From contig CANTUQ010000324.1 in the NCBI GenBank assembly GCA_947683425.1, positions 372,001-436,000 of the forward strand: 64,000 nucleotides of DNA. Direction: 5' to 3'. This DNA is from Excoecaria cochinchinensis. Taxonomy: Eukaryota > Streptophyta > Magnoliopsida > Malpighiales > Euphorbiaceae. This document shows positions 43,257-55,083 of the stretch, piece by piece (the first letter of the stretch is position 1; each line of letters starts with the position of its first letter). The notes under the pieces are model-generated. The model saw only the letters and a program-made list of their open reading frames with translations, was not told the DNA's origin and searched no databases. A program made the position numbers and the translations under genes.

Positions 43257-44118
43257 CCATGCAAAACACCATCCACTAAAGACCCTTTGAAGATGCCAAG
43301 TGGTTCAATTATAAGAGGGAGAGCTCAGAAATTAAAGATGGCTTTGGCAGCCTATGTGCAAGGAATTGTGATATAAGAACTACATGAAGATGCCTTTAAG
43401 AAGTGTTAAAGAGGACTTGAATGCACATATAAGCTATTTAGCCTTTTGGAAGCTTGTAATAGAGTTGGGCCAACTTAGCTCATTTCAGGTTTGGGTTTTA
43501 ATTGTACAAGTCATATGCTTTATTTAAAAGGTCACATGACTTATTTAAGTTATAGATTGGGCTAGGCGTGTGGGGGCTGATTTGAATGGGTTTATTAGTT
43601 AGTTTGTGTCATTAGCTAGGATTTTGTTTTGGGCTTGTATTTCAGCCACTTCTTTTGATTATTGGGTTTTATTTTAAGTTCAGACTAGTACTTATTTAAT
43701 TGGGCTTATGTTGCTTGTTCAACCCATTTGGATTTTGCCTACATGTTTAAAAGGCCGTATTTTCTTAATTAGGGTTAGGTTAACTTAGGGCATTATAAAT
43801 ACTTCTTAAATGCATTGTAAATGGGGACTTGATTTTGATGATATTCTCTTTGGCATAGCCAAATTCCTTTGCTTAGATTGAGAGTGAAATTGCTTTCTTT
43901 TCTATTGCATAAAGAACTTGAATTACTTATCAATTCTTTGAGTTGTGGTGTTTTTTTTTTTTTGTTCTATTTCCCGATTATTTGCTTTTCCATACACTAG
44001 TTGTTTGGGGGTTCAATAGGGAGGCTAATGTTTGGGGGTTCATACCGAATTTTATGTGTGGGTTTGTAGCTTGTTAGCTATTAGGTTCCGCATCATCGGC
44101 CTTTGATGGTTTTTCGCG
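43257..44118 (+). mobile_element. Inserted gypsy type D fragment: pol C-terminus plus LTR
   Basis: Begins with a pol C-terminal remnant (KMPSGSIIRGRAQKLKMALA, with a stop near 43375) related to the RSRAKK motif at 36494-36790. LTR-like non-coding sequence follows (TATAAATAC near 43793, a T-rich run at 43952-43963, GGTTCCGCATCATC near 44083). It splits the minus Tat pol between RNase H (EFDMEFIT) and the linker (RIKRAIAEFMAEHP). Confidence 0.6.
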
Positions 44119-44766
44119 TGATGAACTCCATATCAAACTCTTATAATAGTATCAGCCATCTCCCCATCTTTCCTAATAGAGAGGGTGCTTCTTGGAGATA
44201 CCTAAGAGGATTGTATTTGGCAACTACCTGTACACTGAAGGAGTGGAAATAGTGTCTTAGTTTCTTTGAAGCCCATATTATTGCTAAACAGATCTTCTCA
44301 ACCTCAGCATACTCGGTTTCATATGGTAAGAACTTATTGCTAAGGTAATAAACTGTGAATTCCACTCAAAATTCGTCTTCTTGAGCCATCATGGCACCCA
44401 CTAAGCTGTCTTCTATTGCCAAATACAGGATTAGAGGTTTGATAGGTTGAGGTGGTCTCAAGACTGGCAGGTTTAGAAGGTAATCCTTAATAGTGTCAAA
44501 AGCCTCTTGACAATGATCATTCTACTTAACTGGCTAATTTCTCCTAAGAAGTTTTAAGATGGGCTTACAAACTGAAGCTAGTTTGCCAATAAATTGACTG
44601 ATGTACTGAAACTTTCCTAAGAAACTTCTGACTTCTTTCTCTTTCTGAGGCACTGGCATCTCTCTGATAGCTTTGACCTTATCAGGGTCTATCTCAATTC
44701 CCCTCTGACTTACCACATGGCCTAATAACTTAACTGAGGTAACTCTAAAAATGCACTTCTTGGGGT
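44119..44766 (-). pseudogene. Tat pol: RT C-terminus and first RNase H
   Basis: Minus strand from 44766: PKKCIFRVTSVKLLGHVVSQ, GIEIDPDKVKAI and EVRSFLGKFQYISQFI are the RT thumb/connection region. RNase H follows (LILYLAIEDSLVGAMMAQED, VEFTVYYLSNKFLPYETEYA, EKICLAIIWASKKLRHYF). There are at least three in-frame stops. The catalytic YVDD part of RT is not here; it was lost at the insertion of the LTR next to 44767. Confidence 0.88.
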
Positions 44767-44968
44767 ATGCCTATCTATCCATTACTTGACTTGCAGGCTA
44801 AATTATTAATCCGATTATTGTTTAATATTCATAGAATATAACATTCATATATTCATATAAAACAATATCTTTAACATACACATATATAGCTTATCAAACA
44901 CATTCCCACTTCACTGCATAAAATTACTTGAATCAACACATTTATAGTCTCATAGGCATGATTATTCA
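44767..44968 (-). mobile_element. Minus Tekay-type LTR, distal part (split)
   Basis: The plus strand reads GCCTATCTATCCATTACTT, the complement of the CATGGATAGATAAGC block of these LTRs. It is truncated on the left against RT. A solo LTR is inserted after ATTCA (44964-44968). Continues at 48105. Confidence 0.7.
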
Positions 44969-45263
44969 TGTAACAGCCCGAAATTGACCCTAGAAGTATT
45001 GAGTGTGATTAGTATAATAAAGTGAGTGTTAATTTTATAGATTTGGATAGATTGTAATTGAAAATTTGGACTTAATTGCATAAAATTAAAGTATTGTAGT
45101 GACTAAAGTGTTATTGTGCATGATTAATGTAAGTGGAAGTTTAATTAAGTTACTCAGGATTAATTAACCTTAATCTTGAACTAGTGGTATCCAAGTGTTG
45201 CCTTGTAAGAGTGCCACCTAGCTTTTGTTAATTCATGGCTTGACACCTCTTGATTTCCATGCA

Positions 45264-45270
45264 TATATAA
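45264..45270 (+). promoter_or_regulatory. TATA box of the solo LTR
   Basis: CATATATAAGTGG lies ~295 bp into the LTR, followed by a CT-rich leader. This is the typical promoter layout of these LTRs (compare TATAAG at 5381). Confidence 0.6.
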
Positions 45271-46253
45271 GTGGTGCAAAGAGGAAGAATTTGACAATTT
45301 CATTCCTCTTTGGACCGGCCATTATCTCAAATATGCTCTCTCTCTCTCTCGTTCTTCAATCTTTTCCATCTCTCTTTCTTGCTCTTCACCTATTGCATTG
45401 GTTTCTCAAGACTTAATTTGAATTGGTTAAGAAGATCAAGTGATAAGCTAGAGAAGGGTAACCTTGAGTCAATTGTATTTCTTTTCCTTTGATTTGAATT
45501 TCAGTTTATAGTTCTAATTAAGCTTTAAATGTGCATGTATGTTGATTTGTAAGTTAAAGAAGCTAGTAGAAAAGCCAAGGGAAAATAGAAGATCAATTGA
45601 GTAGTGAAGTGAAGGAGAGCTTCAAGAGGTTTGGGATTGTACCTAAATTGATATGGTTGGGATTAGATTCTGTGTTAACTTTGATTAAAATGCATGATTG
45701 ATTAGTTTGAGATTCATGGGTTCTTATATGATAATTGATAGATTTTATAAGATGAGATGTGTAATTAAGAAGGGTGTTGAAATTGTTGATTGAATTGCCA
45801 TGAGTTTATGACCAAAGTATGAACCCTAGTTTTAGGGGAAAACTCTGCTCAGATTGTCCTAGACCTCTGTATGATGTTTTGGTCATAAGTGGAGTTTGAG
45901 AACTCCACATTAATGGTTTGTTATGTCATTAGAATCATGACTTCCATATCTATAAAAGTCCTAGAAATTACCATGAACGAATTCTTGCTCTAAGACCTTA
46001 AAAATGGCCAAAATATATGTGTCTTTACTTTAGCGGTTCATGGGAGCAGTATAGATTGTTTAATTTATATCTAATGCAATAAATGTCCAAATGATCTAAA
46101 ATTTGTTCCATATTAAACTTAACATCCTAAGGAATAATTTTTAAGAAGGGAATTTTTCTTAAAATTGAGGTTTAGATGTCGGTTTAAGCTGAACAAAATA
46201 GAGTAGTGAAGCAGTCCTGAATCTTTGCTTCTGTTTTGCTAATTTTGGTATGT

Positions 46254-46356
46254 CATGGTGACAACCAAATCATTGCCACTGTGACCAGTGCTAAGAGAAG
46301 GTATAATTGCATGTAATTGGACCTCACGGTCACAATCAAATCATTTCCATCGTGAC
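46254..46356. repeat. Two CACGGTGACAACC-type hairpin words
   Basis: CATGGTGACAACCAAATCATTGCCACTGTG at ~46255 and CACGGTCACAATCAAATCATTTCCATCGTG at ~46324. They are decayed copies of the words at 7716-7889 and occupy the place where the LTR at 37059 has a CTGTCGCGAG-type word. Confidence 0.8.
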
Positions 46357-48104
46357 CCTCCCCAGTTTTGTGTATTTTGTGTGTTTTTCTTCCCGAAATG
46401 CACCTGAACTTCATTGCAAGTTCCTATAGCTTGTCCAACTCATGTCTAACATTATGAAATGAGTATATGAATATTTGTCAATTTGAACTATATGAAAATG
46501 ATTCTATGGCATAGTAGTTTATTAAAGTAGTGAAATGTATACATGCTTTTTAATTACTGAACATGATATGGCATATAATATTGATCATATATGATTGAAT
46601 CATATTATATTGAGTCTATAAATAAGCATGCTGGAGTGTATACTTGGTTTATGAGTTTGTTAAATCTAACAACATTTAATTGAACCTATAGTGTGACTCT
46701 ATATAAGAAAATGTGAGCATGATGTAAACCTACTTATACTAGTGTATGTTAACTTATACTATGGTATAAATCTATGAGATTAATAATGTTTTGTGAGAAT
46801 CATAATGTGTAAACTCTAGTGAATAAGTGTAGTATGAAAATGCATAATGAAATGTGAGTATGCTTTTCTAGCCATTTGTATATGCAAGGCATTAAATGAT
46901 GCGAGCTTGATCTACGTGATGACTTGTACCATAATGTTACTTTAGGGAACTACATGAGTACCTTACTATGCGAATGAACAATACTATACAAATGACATTT
47001 ATCATGTGAATGAACATTACTTTGTGAATTAATCGTTAAGCTTGTAATCGAGTCATGGATAGATAAGCATGCTTATAAACGGTTAGTGATTCGCAGCTGC
47101 CAGTGTGACACCGACGGGTGTCTAGTGTTTGATACCGATGGGTATCCAATGAATCTAGTGTTACTACTTCAAGTATTTAGTGTACCCGTATCCACTTCTG
47201 TATTGATTCAAGCTATAGTGAAATGGTATTGGCATGCATTTATAATAATATTGTGTTAACCTATGATTGTTATAGTTTGGATCATCATTGAGTAATGATA
47301 GTGTCATCCATGTTATATTGAGTAGTATTAATGCTTTATTGCATAGCATTCAGGCCATGATATCAAAGCTTACCGCAGTCAGTGAATATTAGTGATTGTT
47401 ATTGGAAAGTATGAGCTATCGAATATTGTTAATGTAAAGCATGAACTATCGAACATTGGCATATCATGTAACTTTTGTGCTTGTAGTGACTAATGGTAGT
47501 GTTAGCGATGCCATTTTGAGTGATATCAATGCTATGTTATATGGTATGATGGTTATAATATTGAAATCTTCCGCTGACATTGAGTGTTGAATATTGTTAT
47601 AGTATAGTATGAATTATTGAATATTTGACATATTAATGAACTATTGAGTAAGTGATATTACATGGTATATTGTTCGATCATAACCTGTTATATTGTTATA
47701 TGCTAATTTATGAATGCTTGTATTAGACTTGTTTTGTTTACATCCCCACTAAGCATTATCGCTTAGCACGGGTACTTGTCTCCCATGTAGGTTTATAGCT
47801 TAGAGCTCGTGTTTTGAAAGGAGCATCTGCAGGCCACTATAAGGAGTTTGAAGTCTTCTAGCTAGGTTGATTTTGTAATGATATTGTATAGATAAAGTTC
47901 CATTTTTGTATAAGTAAAGCATGTAATGTAATATGTAATTTTGTAATTAAGAGGTAAGCTGTAATTAACTAGTGTTAGTAAAAGGATTAATGATAATTAA
48001 TTTTCTTAAGAGTGTTAATTATTATTCATAGTAAGTGTAAGTATTGTTTAGTGTTGCGTAGCGTTCCTATATCCTCCCAAGGGGTATTGGGGTGTTATAA
48101 TTCA

Positions 48105-49712
48105 TAAGCAAATAACACTATTCACACAAAATAGAACATTTAGTAAGTGTTTCAAACTTGAGGCTCTGTCGCGCTCGCGACACAAGTCATGCACTCGACA
48201 GAACCAACCAGCAACTTTTGTCGCACTCATGGCAACACCCGCGCTCGCAACAAAACACAAATTGGCCAATTATGCCCGATGGAGCACTCTGCCGCTCTTG
48301 CGACAGAGCCTGAACTTCATGTTCAAAGCTCCACACCACATACCCCCTTTTCGTGCACTTAACTATATCCACACAAATGACTTCCAAAACCCAACCTAAC
48401 ATCATTTCCAGCCATCATGACCTTCTAAACATATGTTCACCCATATGTTAACTCTACAATGATATAAAACTCATAATAATTGGACTTAAAACTAAGGAGT
48501 TATGGCCAAAGGAACACCTCTTGATCCTAAAGCCCTCCTACATGATTTAGTCACACTTAAGTACACTTTTGAAGACTTTAAGGTCCTCCAATCAATATGA
48601 CCATTTCTATGAAAATTTTAGGTACATACCTTAGGAACGTAAACCCATTAACCTCATTCATTTTAGAGTCATACAACTCAAATTATAATATAAACATATC
48701 CAATAGGTCAATTTACCCTACAAATCTAGTTCTGCACTATCAAGCTACTCAAGCTTGAATTCAACTAAATTGGAATGCCCAACACTCCCAACTCACAAAA
48801 AACACCCTGATATACACATTAACACCTCGGCATGTTCAATATCTCATTAAGCATCAAAATGTTCACAAATTATATAGCAATTCCACAATTCTTCAAAAAC
48901 AGGATTACATGCTTAGGTCATAAAAATCTCTTCGCAATCAGTTTAGCACATCACATAACATAAATACATATTTTCACCACAATTGAACTCACAATTCAAA
49001 CATGCATTTCAGGGTTCATATTATATCAATTTAACGTACAAAAATAGAGTTCCCAAACCTTGATCTCCTATGCTCTTATGAGCTCACTTGGCACTAGGTT
49101 CTCCCACTTTCTCCTTTCCCTTATCCTTTCTCGGTTCAACCACTACAAGCATAGTCCAATTTCCAAAATTGGAACCAAAGATCATTACTCCATCAATACA
49201 CAAAGAAGAAGGAGAAGAAGAAGAAGAGAAACTCTATAACCACTTACCTTGATAGAAGAAAACACAACAAAACTAAGAATCACTTGACCAAATAGCAAAA
49301 ATTCAAATGGATTAACTTAAGAAGAGAGGAAACGGAAGAAGAAGAAGAACAACAACAATAAGGAAAGAGTGAGCTGATCAACACATGCAGAAAATGGGAG
49401 TTTTCTCTCTCCTCAAGACTATATATTGCATGCATTAGGGTGAGGTGGCAAAAGCAAATGGTGACACCCGAATTTCCACTTCTAATTCCTTAATCTTGGT
49501 TAACTTAATTAATCTCCATTAACACTTAATTAATCCAACTTCTAATTAATCATGCACAATTACTCATTAGCCACTAAACTTATTTTACTTTATGTAATTA
49601 GGTCCTCAATTCCAATTACACTTAAATCAAAAATTAGCAAACTCAAATCAAATCTTACCTAATTACACTAATTAAGCCAAATTACAACTAGGGTATATTT
49701 CGGGCAATTACA
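48105..49712 (-). mobile_element. Minus Tekay-type LTR, main part
   Basis: Continues from 44968 after the solo LTR. On the plus strand it ends GGGTATATTTCGGGCAATTACA at 49712, the complement of the LTR start TGTAATTGCCCGAAATATACCC. It carries a palindrome island (48165-48310) and a GA-rich leader (49205-49370), and aligns with 7702-8832. It is inserted in the Tat RT gene, just after KTAF. Confidence 0.8.
48165..48310. repeat. CTGTCGCGCTCGCGACA palindrome island
   Basis: CTCTGTCGCGCTCGCGACACA at ~48165, GCACTCGACAG, TTTTGTCGCACTCATGGCAACA, GCGCTCGCAACAAAA and CTGCCGCTCTTGCGACAGAG at ~48290. The LTR fragment at 7702-8832, which aligns with this one, has CACGGTGACAACC words at the matching place. 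Confidence 0.8.
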
Positions 49713-49769
49713 TGAAGGCTGTCTTAATCCGGTCTATCATCTTGTTGAGCATTTGATTGGACTCAGCAT
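49713..49769 (-). pseudogene. Tat RT, short middle segment
   Basis: The 57-bp piece encodes, on the minus strand, ESNQMLNKMIDRIKTAFM. When the two adjacent LTRs are ignored it continues in frame from the RT segment ending VDGYA at 53639. It matches the RT region normally reading DGYAGYNQ...KTAF. Confidence 0.75.
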
Positions 49770-50419
49770 TATAATGGCCCAAAATCCTAATTTTTATGAA
49801 TAGTAATTTTCAAGTCGGGAATAGTGACACTGGGGTGAATAGTACCTCCCGGAGTTAAAAAATATTTTATTTGACTATTGAATAGAGCATATCAGCAGGA
49901 GTCCGATGATGAAATTTAGGGTCAAACAGAGGTCAAATAGCCCTTAAAATAAAAAAAAAAGTAAAAACAAAAAATCATTTTGGGCATAAGTGGTTGAGGG
50001 ACGGGCGTCCATCACCTTTGATCAGCAAAAAATAAGCCCGTTTGACAAAGATTAACCAAGTTTGACCGGATCATAACTTTTGCTACGTAAGTCAGAAAAA
50101 TAATTTGAAAATATAAACATGCTCGTATTAATGAGTAAAATCTATTGGTGTTGAAAACTTAATTTTACGGTGACACTGAAAATTCGGTTATCAGACAGGT
50201 AAATAATTATCGAACAGGGAAATGATCTCCGATTGACCCAAAAATATTTATGGAGTCAAATAAATATATTTTGAGAATTATGGATGTATTTTTATGAGGA
50301 ATTGAGCTTGGGAAGTGAGAGAAATAAGTTATACTGAGAAAGTGGATAAATAAATGCATTTGGGCTTAAGATTGGGTTCGCCCATTTGGAAGGCACTAGA
50401 AGAGCTCACTTTGAGTGCC

Positions 50420-50427
50420 TATAAAAG
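50420..50427 (+). promoter_or_regulatory. TATA box of the type C LTR
   Basis: GCCTATAAAAGGAAA lies ~650 bp into the LTR and is followed by a CT-rich leader. The related LTR has TATATAAAG at 56836, ~700 bp in. Confidence 0.6.
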
Positions 50428-51949
50428 GAAAAAATATCTGCCTCTCTCTAGAATTCTCTCCTCTCTTCTCCCACCCTTTTCGGCCGAATGAAAACCTTTC
50501 CATTCTTTCTATGTTTTCTTCATTTCTCTTCTAAATTTTCCAACAAATCAAAGCTACTCTAGCATATTTCAGCCCTTCTTCACATTGGTTATCATCTTTA
50601 GAGTTCAAATCAAGGGAAAAAAGTGCATTAAATCAAGAATTAAAGCTTAGGGCATAAAATTAAGGTAAGAGAAATTGGTGAGTTTAATTTGATTCAAAGG
50701 TTCAAATAGGTAGTTTAGGATGTGTAGAGTGTGTTTTTGTTGTCACAAAATATTGATGGTTTCTTTGATGGGTATATTTGGCCACTAATGGAAAATAAGG
50801 GAGGTGAAGGTGTTTTAAGGGACTAAGGCAAGGAAAGGAAGCTTAAGAGGTCTAGAAAAAGAAATTGAGGTTAGTGGATACAATATCCTACTTTTTCCAT
50901 TGTTTTTGTATGATTTTAGGTTATGTTTTTATGTGAGGTATGGGATATATGCATACTAAATTGAAGTAAACCATAAAGACATGTTTAGGGATGTTGAAAA
51001 TAATGATTTGAATGTTTAAAATAAAAATAAATTAATTATATAGTATGAACCTAGTGGAGGCCGAATAGTATATATGGGTATACATGAGTATATTTTATGA
51101 TTTAATGTAAATTAATGATGTATACATAATAATTAAGGAATAATCTAGCTAAATTAAAAATTAAAAGAATGAAAGATAATATTATGATGGAATTGAGACT
51201 TGGACCGAATGGTATGCTTAGGTATACTTAGGTATACTTAGTGAATTAATGCTATTTAATTGTTAAATGAGTGAAAAAAAAATATGTTGGAGGAGAAAAA
51301 AAGGAAATTAGGCCGAATGGTATACATGGATGAATTATTGTGTAATTTGATAATTTTTTAAGTATAATGGCTTAAAATGAAATCTTAAGGAAAATTGAAT
51401 GTATATTAATTAATTAGGAATTTTTGGAATTTCATTGAATATTTTCTAGTTGATAACTATATTATGTTTATAATGCAAAATATAGAATATGTTACGTTTA
51501 AATGAGTTTATGGCGTGAACGATGTTAGAATGTGATTATTGGACGATTTGTTAATGGCCGAATAGAATGTATGGTTAAAATGATAAATGTATAATAAATA
51601 TGGTTATGAACTTGACGAATCACTAAAAGTAATGCATACTGAAATTGCCCTTAGTAGTCTAGTAGTAAAATCTAGCTCAAGATATAGATGGCTAGCCATA
51701 GGGATACTATACCATGGTTCAAGTCATGACAACTCGCTCTGGAAGGCTAATGACGGTCTACCGTACTAATAATGTCATTGTTACTGCTACAAAAATGTAT
51801 TATTATTACTGTTATTATATCACTGCTACTGCAATACTGTTAATGTAGCGGACCTATGGGGTCCACGTCCCGCATATCCGATCCAGAGATTTCTACCGGA
51901 TTGATGCTAGGGGCAAAATAATGAAAGTGAATTAAGATGAGTGAATAAA

Positions 51950-53200
51950 TTTTAATAAAGGAAAATGAAGTGAAAAAGAGCTAAAACGTAAAGATGTTAT
52001 AGTAATATGGGTAAAATGGTAATTATGTAAAAGATTGAAATGAAAGGGTAATTATGGAGTAATAAGTGACTAAGGATAAACTAAGTAAAATAGTAATAAA
52101 TTAAGAAATCAGAAGGTAATTTGACGTAAAAATGACATTTAGGAATTAAATAGAAATTTTACATGATAAGTAATGAATCTAGTGTGAAAAGTAGATAAGA
52201 AATGACATAAATGGCATAATTGAAATTATAGTGAAAATAAAGGGTAAAATTATAATTTGACTGAATTTAAAAGGACCTAAATGTAATTTAGCATGAGAAT
52301 AATATTATATGGACTAAATGGTAATTTGAGTGTGAAATAATGATATAAATTTGATAATAAGGTTATTTAACGGTATTATTGTAAAAAGGTGAAAAATGGA
52401 GGGCAATACTGTAAGTTAGTGGAAGTCTAGGCATTAACTTGTAAATTGACGATAGTAATGTAAATCAAGGAATTATAAATGTAATTGGCAAGTATATGAA
52501 TGCTAATTGTATAATTAAATGTTAGTGAAGGAATTGATAATTTAATAATAATAAGAAAGATAATGGTTAATTTGAAAATAATCATAACATTGGAATTCTT
52601 GGGAAAATAATGTGTTAGGTAAATTTAATTGGACATTGATGGTTTCATGATTGAAGTACAAATTTTAAAGAAGAAAAATTGTGTAAGAGAATAATAAATA
52701 AAAGATAGTTTAATATAATGGACATAAGTATAGTAAAATTGGGTTTAGCTATATAAAAATGAAAAAAAAAATGGAATTTAACACTGTTAGAATATTGTAC
52801 ATAAAAAATTAATAAAGTAATATTAATTAGTAACATGGATAATGAAGTAGTGTTAATGTTAAAGAAAATAATGGTATTATTAGTGATAGTAATAATGGAA
52901 TTAACTATAAAGCACTTATTAATAAATATTTAGTCAAATAGTGTCAACAGAATTTACGTGTAAAGTTAACAGAATAATAATGAAAATATTAAGCATACAA
53001 ATAAGTTAGTATATTGAATAATGGTAATGACGATTCAAGAGTATAATGTAAACGTAACTAATTGAAATGAAAATGTTAAAGTTTAGTTACGAAAATGATA
53101 CTAAGGGTATAAAGATAAATGACCAAAGTAAAAGATTTAGTAAAACATTAAATTAAGGTATAAATTAAGTAAAAGTCTAAAGAATTAGTGTTCATGTAAT
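51950..53200 (+). repeat. C-poor irregular repeat region
   Basis: Over 1.2 kb the plus strand has very few C. It is built from variants of GTAAAATGGTAATT and AGTGAAAAT. The same composition and words recur at 58060-58740 in the related LTR. No ORF. Confidence 0.75.
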
Positions 53201-53638
53201 GAGATTAAAGATTAATGCTTATGTGATCATGACGTAGATACGGTTATGGAAAATTTAGGATATGTATCCACCACTGGGCATTTTAATACTCTTGCGTGAA
53301 GGTTAAGAAGATAAGAAGTTTATAGTGACTGAGATTTTTGTGATAGTCAAAAAGAGGAGTGAAAGCAGAATGGGAAGATAGGCTGGCATGTATATTATTG
53401 TGACGGATAATACTGGTTTTAATTTTATATATTTGTTAAGTGTAAATTCTTAATCAGAGTTATGTATGAACTGTTTCATTATTATTGTTATTTTTCAGTA
53501 TTGTCAATGTTTGAATGCGAAAAATTTTTACTAGACTGTCCTCTCTGTTGTAGCATGATCTTATGACTCTGGTACTGATGCAATGTCTAACGTAACTGAT
53601 TACCGTACGTATAGTATAGCATTTATAAGGGTGTTATA

Positions 53639-54081
53639 GGCATATCCATCCACAAAACTGTACATCATACATGCAGTGGCACAGTCAACTAGAACATCAA
53701 TGTGAGGGAAAGGAAAATCATCTTTCGGGCAAGCCTTGTTGAAATCCCAATAGTCCACACATACTCAAACCGTTCCATCATCTTTGGCTATGGGAACTAA
53801 ATTGGCTAACCATGTCGGGTACTAAACCTCCACCAAGAACTTAGCTTAATTTGCTTGTGCATTTCTTCCTTTACTTTTTGTGCCCATTCCCACCTGAGCC
53901 TTATGAGCTTCTGCTTGACTGGCCTACACTCTAGATAAGTAGGGATGGCATGCTCGGCAATGTCTCGGTCAATACCCGGCATGTCCTCATAGATCTAGTC
54001 AAAGACTTTTTCATATTTTTTTAAGATTCTCTCAAATTTTAACCTCTCTTCAGGGGTTATATCTGATGCTATCAAGGTTTC
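53639..54081 (-). pseudogene. Tat RT N-terminal region
   Basis: The minus strand from 54081 reads MPGIDRDIAEHAIPTYLECR and KQKLIRLRWEWAQKVKEEM. After a frameshift it keeps recognisable remnants of the RT palm (PI..AKDDG, VWTIG...KACP-like, DDFP). It ends at VDGYA, where LTR type C is inserted. Several stops and at least one frameshift. RT would copy element RNA to cDNA; this copy is inactive. Confidence 0.82.
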
Positions 54082-55083
54082 TGTAAGCACCGTGTCCCGG
54101 AGCGGTCTGGATTAGAGATTACCCTATGATGAAATCGGTATCCAAGCCCGTACAAACGGTTTGGATTCGGAGGTTTTAGTCCCATGCTCCACGAGAAAAT
54201 GAGTCTTTTCACCTTTTATAGGCAGAGGGGAAGAAAACAGGGAATTTATGAGTCAAAAAGGTATATTTTTCTCCACAGACGGCCAGCCCGTCTGTGAAGG
54301 CCAGCCCGTCGCTTAGGGTCACAGACGGCTTGTGGTATTTTTCGACGCCCGTCGAAAGTCACCGCCTCTTCCAGAGCACGCCACCTGATTTCCCGGAGCA
54401 CGCAACCTTTCCGACGCCCGTCGGTGGAAATGGCAAGGCCGTCGGATGAATCTTTGTGTCAGTAGGATTCTTCCGACGCCCGCCTCCATACACCGACGCC
54501 TGTCGGTCATGTCTGGCCTATAAAAGCTTCGGATTTTCTCTTAGAAAGGGTTGGAAAAATTTTCAAGAGGGGAAACTCTGCCAAAATTGAAGCACATTTT
54601 CTCTCTCTTCCAGCAAACACATTCATCAAGAAATCTCTTTTAATTTGTGGATCAAAACCATTAAAAAGGAACTAAATCTAATTAGTTTTCTTCGGTTTTC
54701 TTTGATTCCAAAGTCAGTCTCTTTTTGAAAGGTTTAGAAGGAAATCATCTATTTTCCCTTTTCTGACCTTTCGTTTCGTTTCTCGTGGAGCGTGCGGGAC
54801 TCTAATCACACCAAAAATCTCGCTAAAACATTATCTGAGGGTAAATATTCCGGACTTATTCTTCATATTATTTCATCTATATTCTTTATTTTTGTTGTTC
54901 TTTCGGCTTTTCTGCCTTCATTTTTCTTTATTTTGGTTCTCTTTATCTCATTTTGTGATAAAAACCCCTTTTGTTTCTGAAAAGAGAGTTTTTCACTGTT
55001 TATTTTCAGAGACAGTGGTGACCGACGGGTCATCTTCTTCACCGACGCCCGTCGGTCACCCCACGCACAGGCGCCCTCTCTCT
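54082..55083 (+). mobile_element. Tat A' LTR fragment (3' truncated)
   Basis: Starts TGTAAGCACCGTGTCCCGGAGCGG and aligns with 25144-26170: GC island with GACGCCCGTCGG words (54280-54510), TATA box at 54519, leader, and a second CCGACGCCCGTCGG word near 55041. It stops at GCGCCCTCTCTC near 55083, next to an Athila integrase. Confidence 0.85.
54519..54524 (+). promoter_or_regulatory. TATA box of the Tat A' LTR fragment
   Basis: GGCCTATAAAAGCTT, same context as at 25624, directly after the GC-rich island. Confidence 0.7.

Larger units (their letters stand above)
44969..48099 (+). mobile_element. Solo Tekay-like LTR with ATTCA target duplication
   Basis: Starts TGTAACAGCCCGAAATTGACCC and ends AAGGGGTATTGGGGTGTTATA (terminal CA decayed to TA). 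ATTCA is duplicated exactly (44964-44968 and 48100-48104). 3131 bp. It has a TATA box at 45264, a CT-run leader (45329-45351), hairpin words at 46254-46356, and a CCCCACTAAGCATTATCGCTTAGCAC block near 47752. Confidence 0.9.
49770..53638 (+). mobile_element. Solo LTR, type C, inserted in Tat RT
   Basis: Starts TATAATGGCCCAAAATCC and ends AAGGGTGTTATA; both terminal dinucleotides have decayed from TG and CA. The flanks AGCAT (49765-49769) and GGCAT (53639-53643) match at 4 of 5. 3869 bp. It aligns with the LTR at 56134-59377: a TATAAAAG box (50420), TTGCCCTTAGTAGT, ATGGCTAGCCATAGGGATAC, GGGGTCCACGTCCCGCATAT, then a long C-poor region (~51950-53200). Confidence 0.85.

Noticed and set aside
50000..53600. 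Possible cellular intergenic region
   Set aside because: It aligns by eye with the LTR at 56134-59377 and has LTR ends and a near-perfect target duplication.
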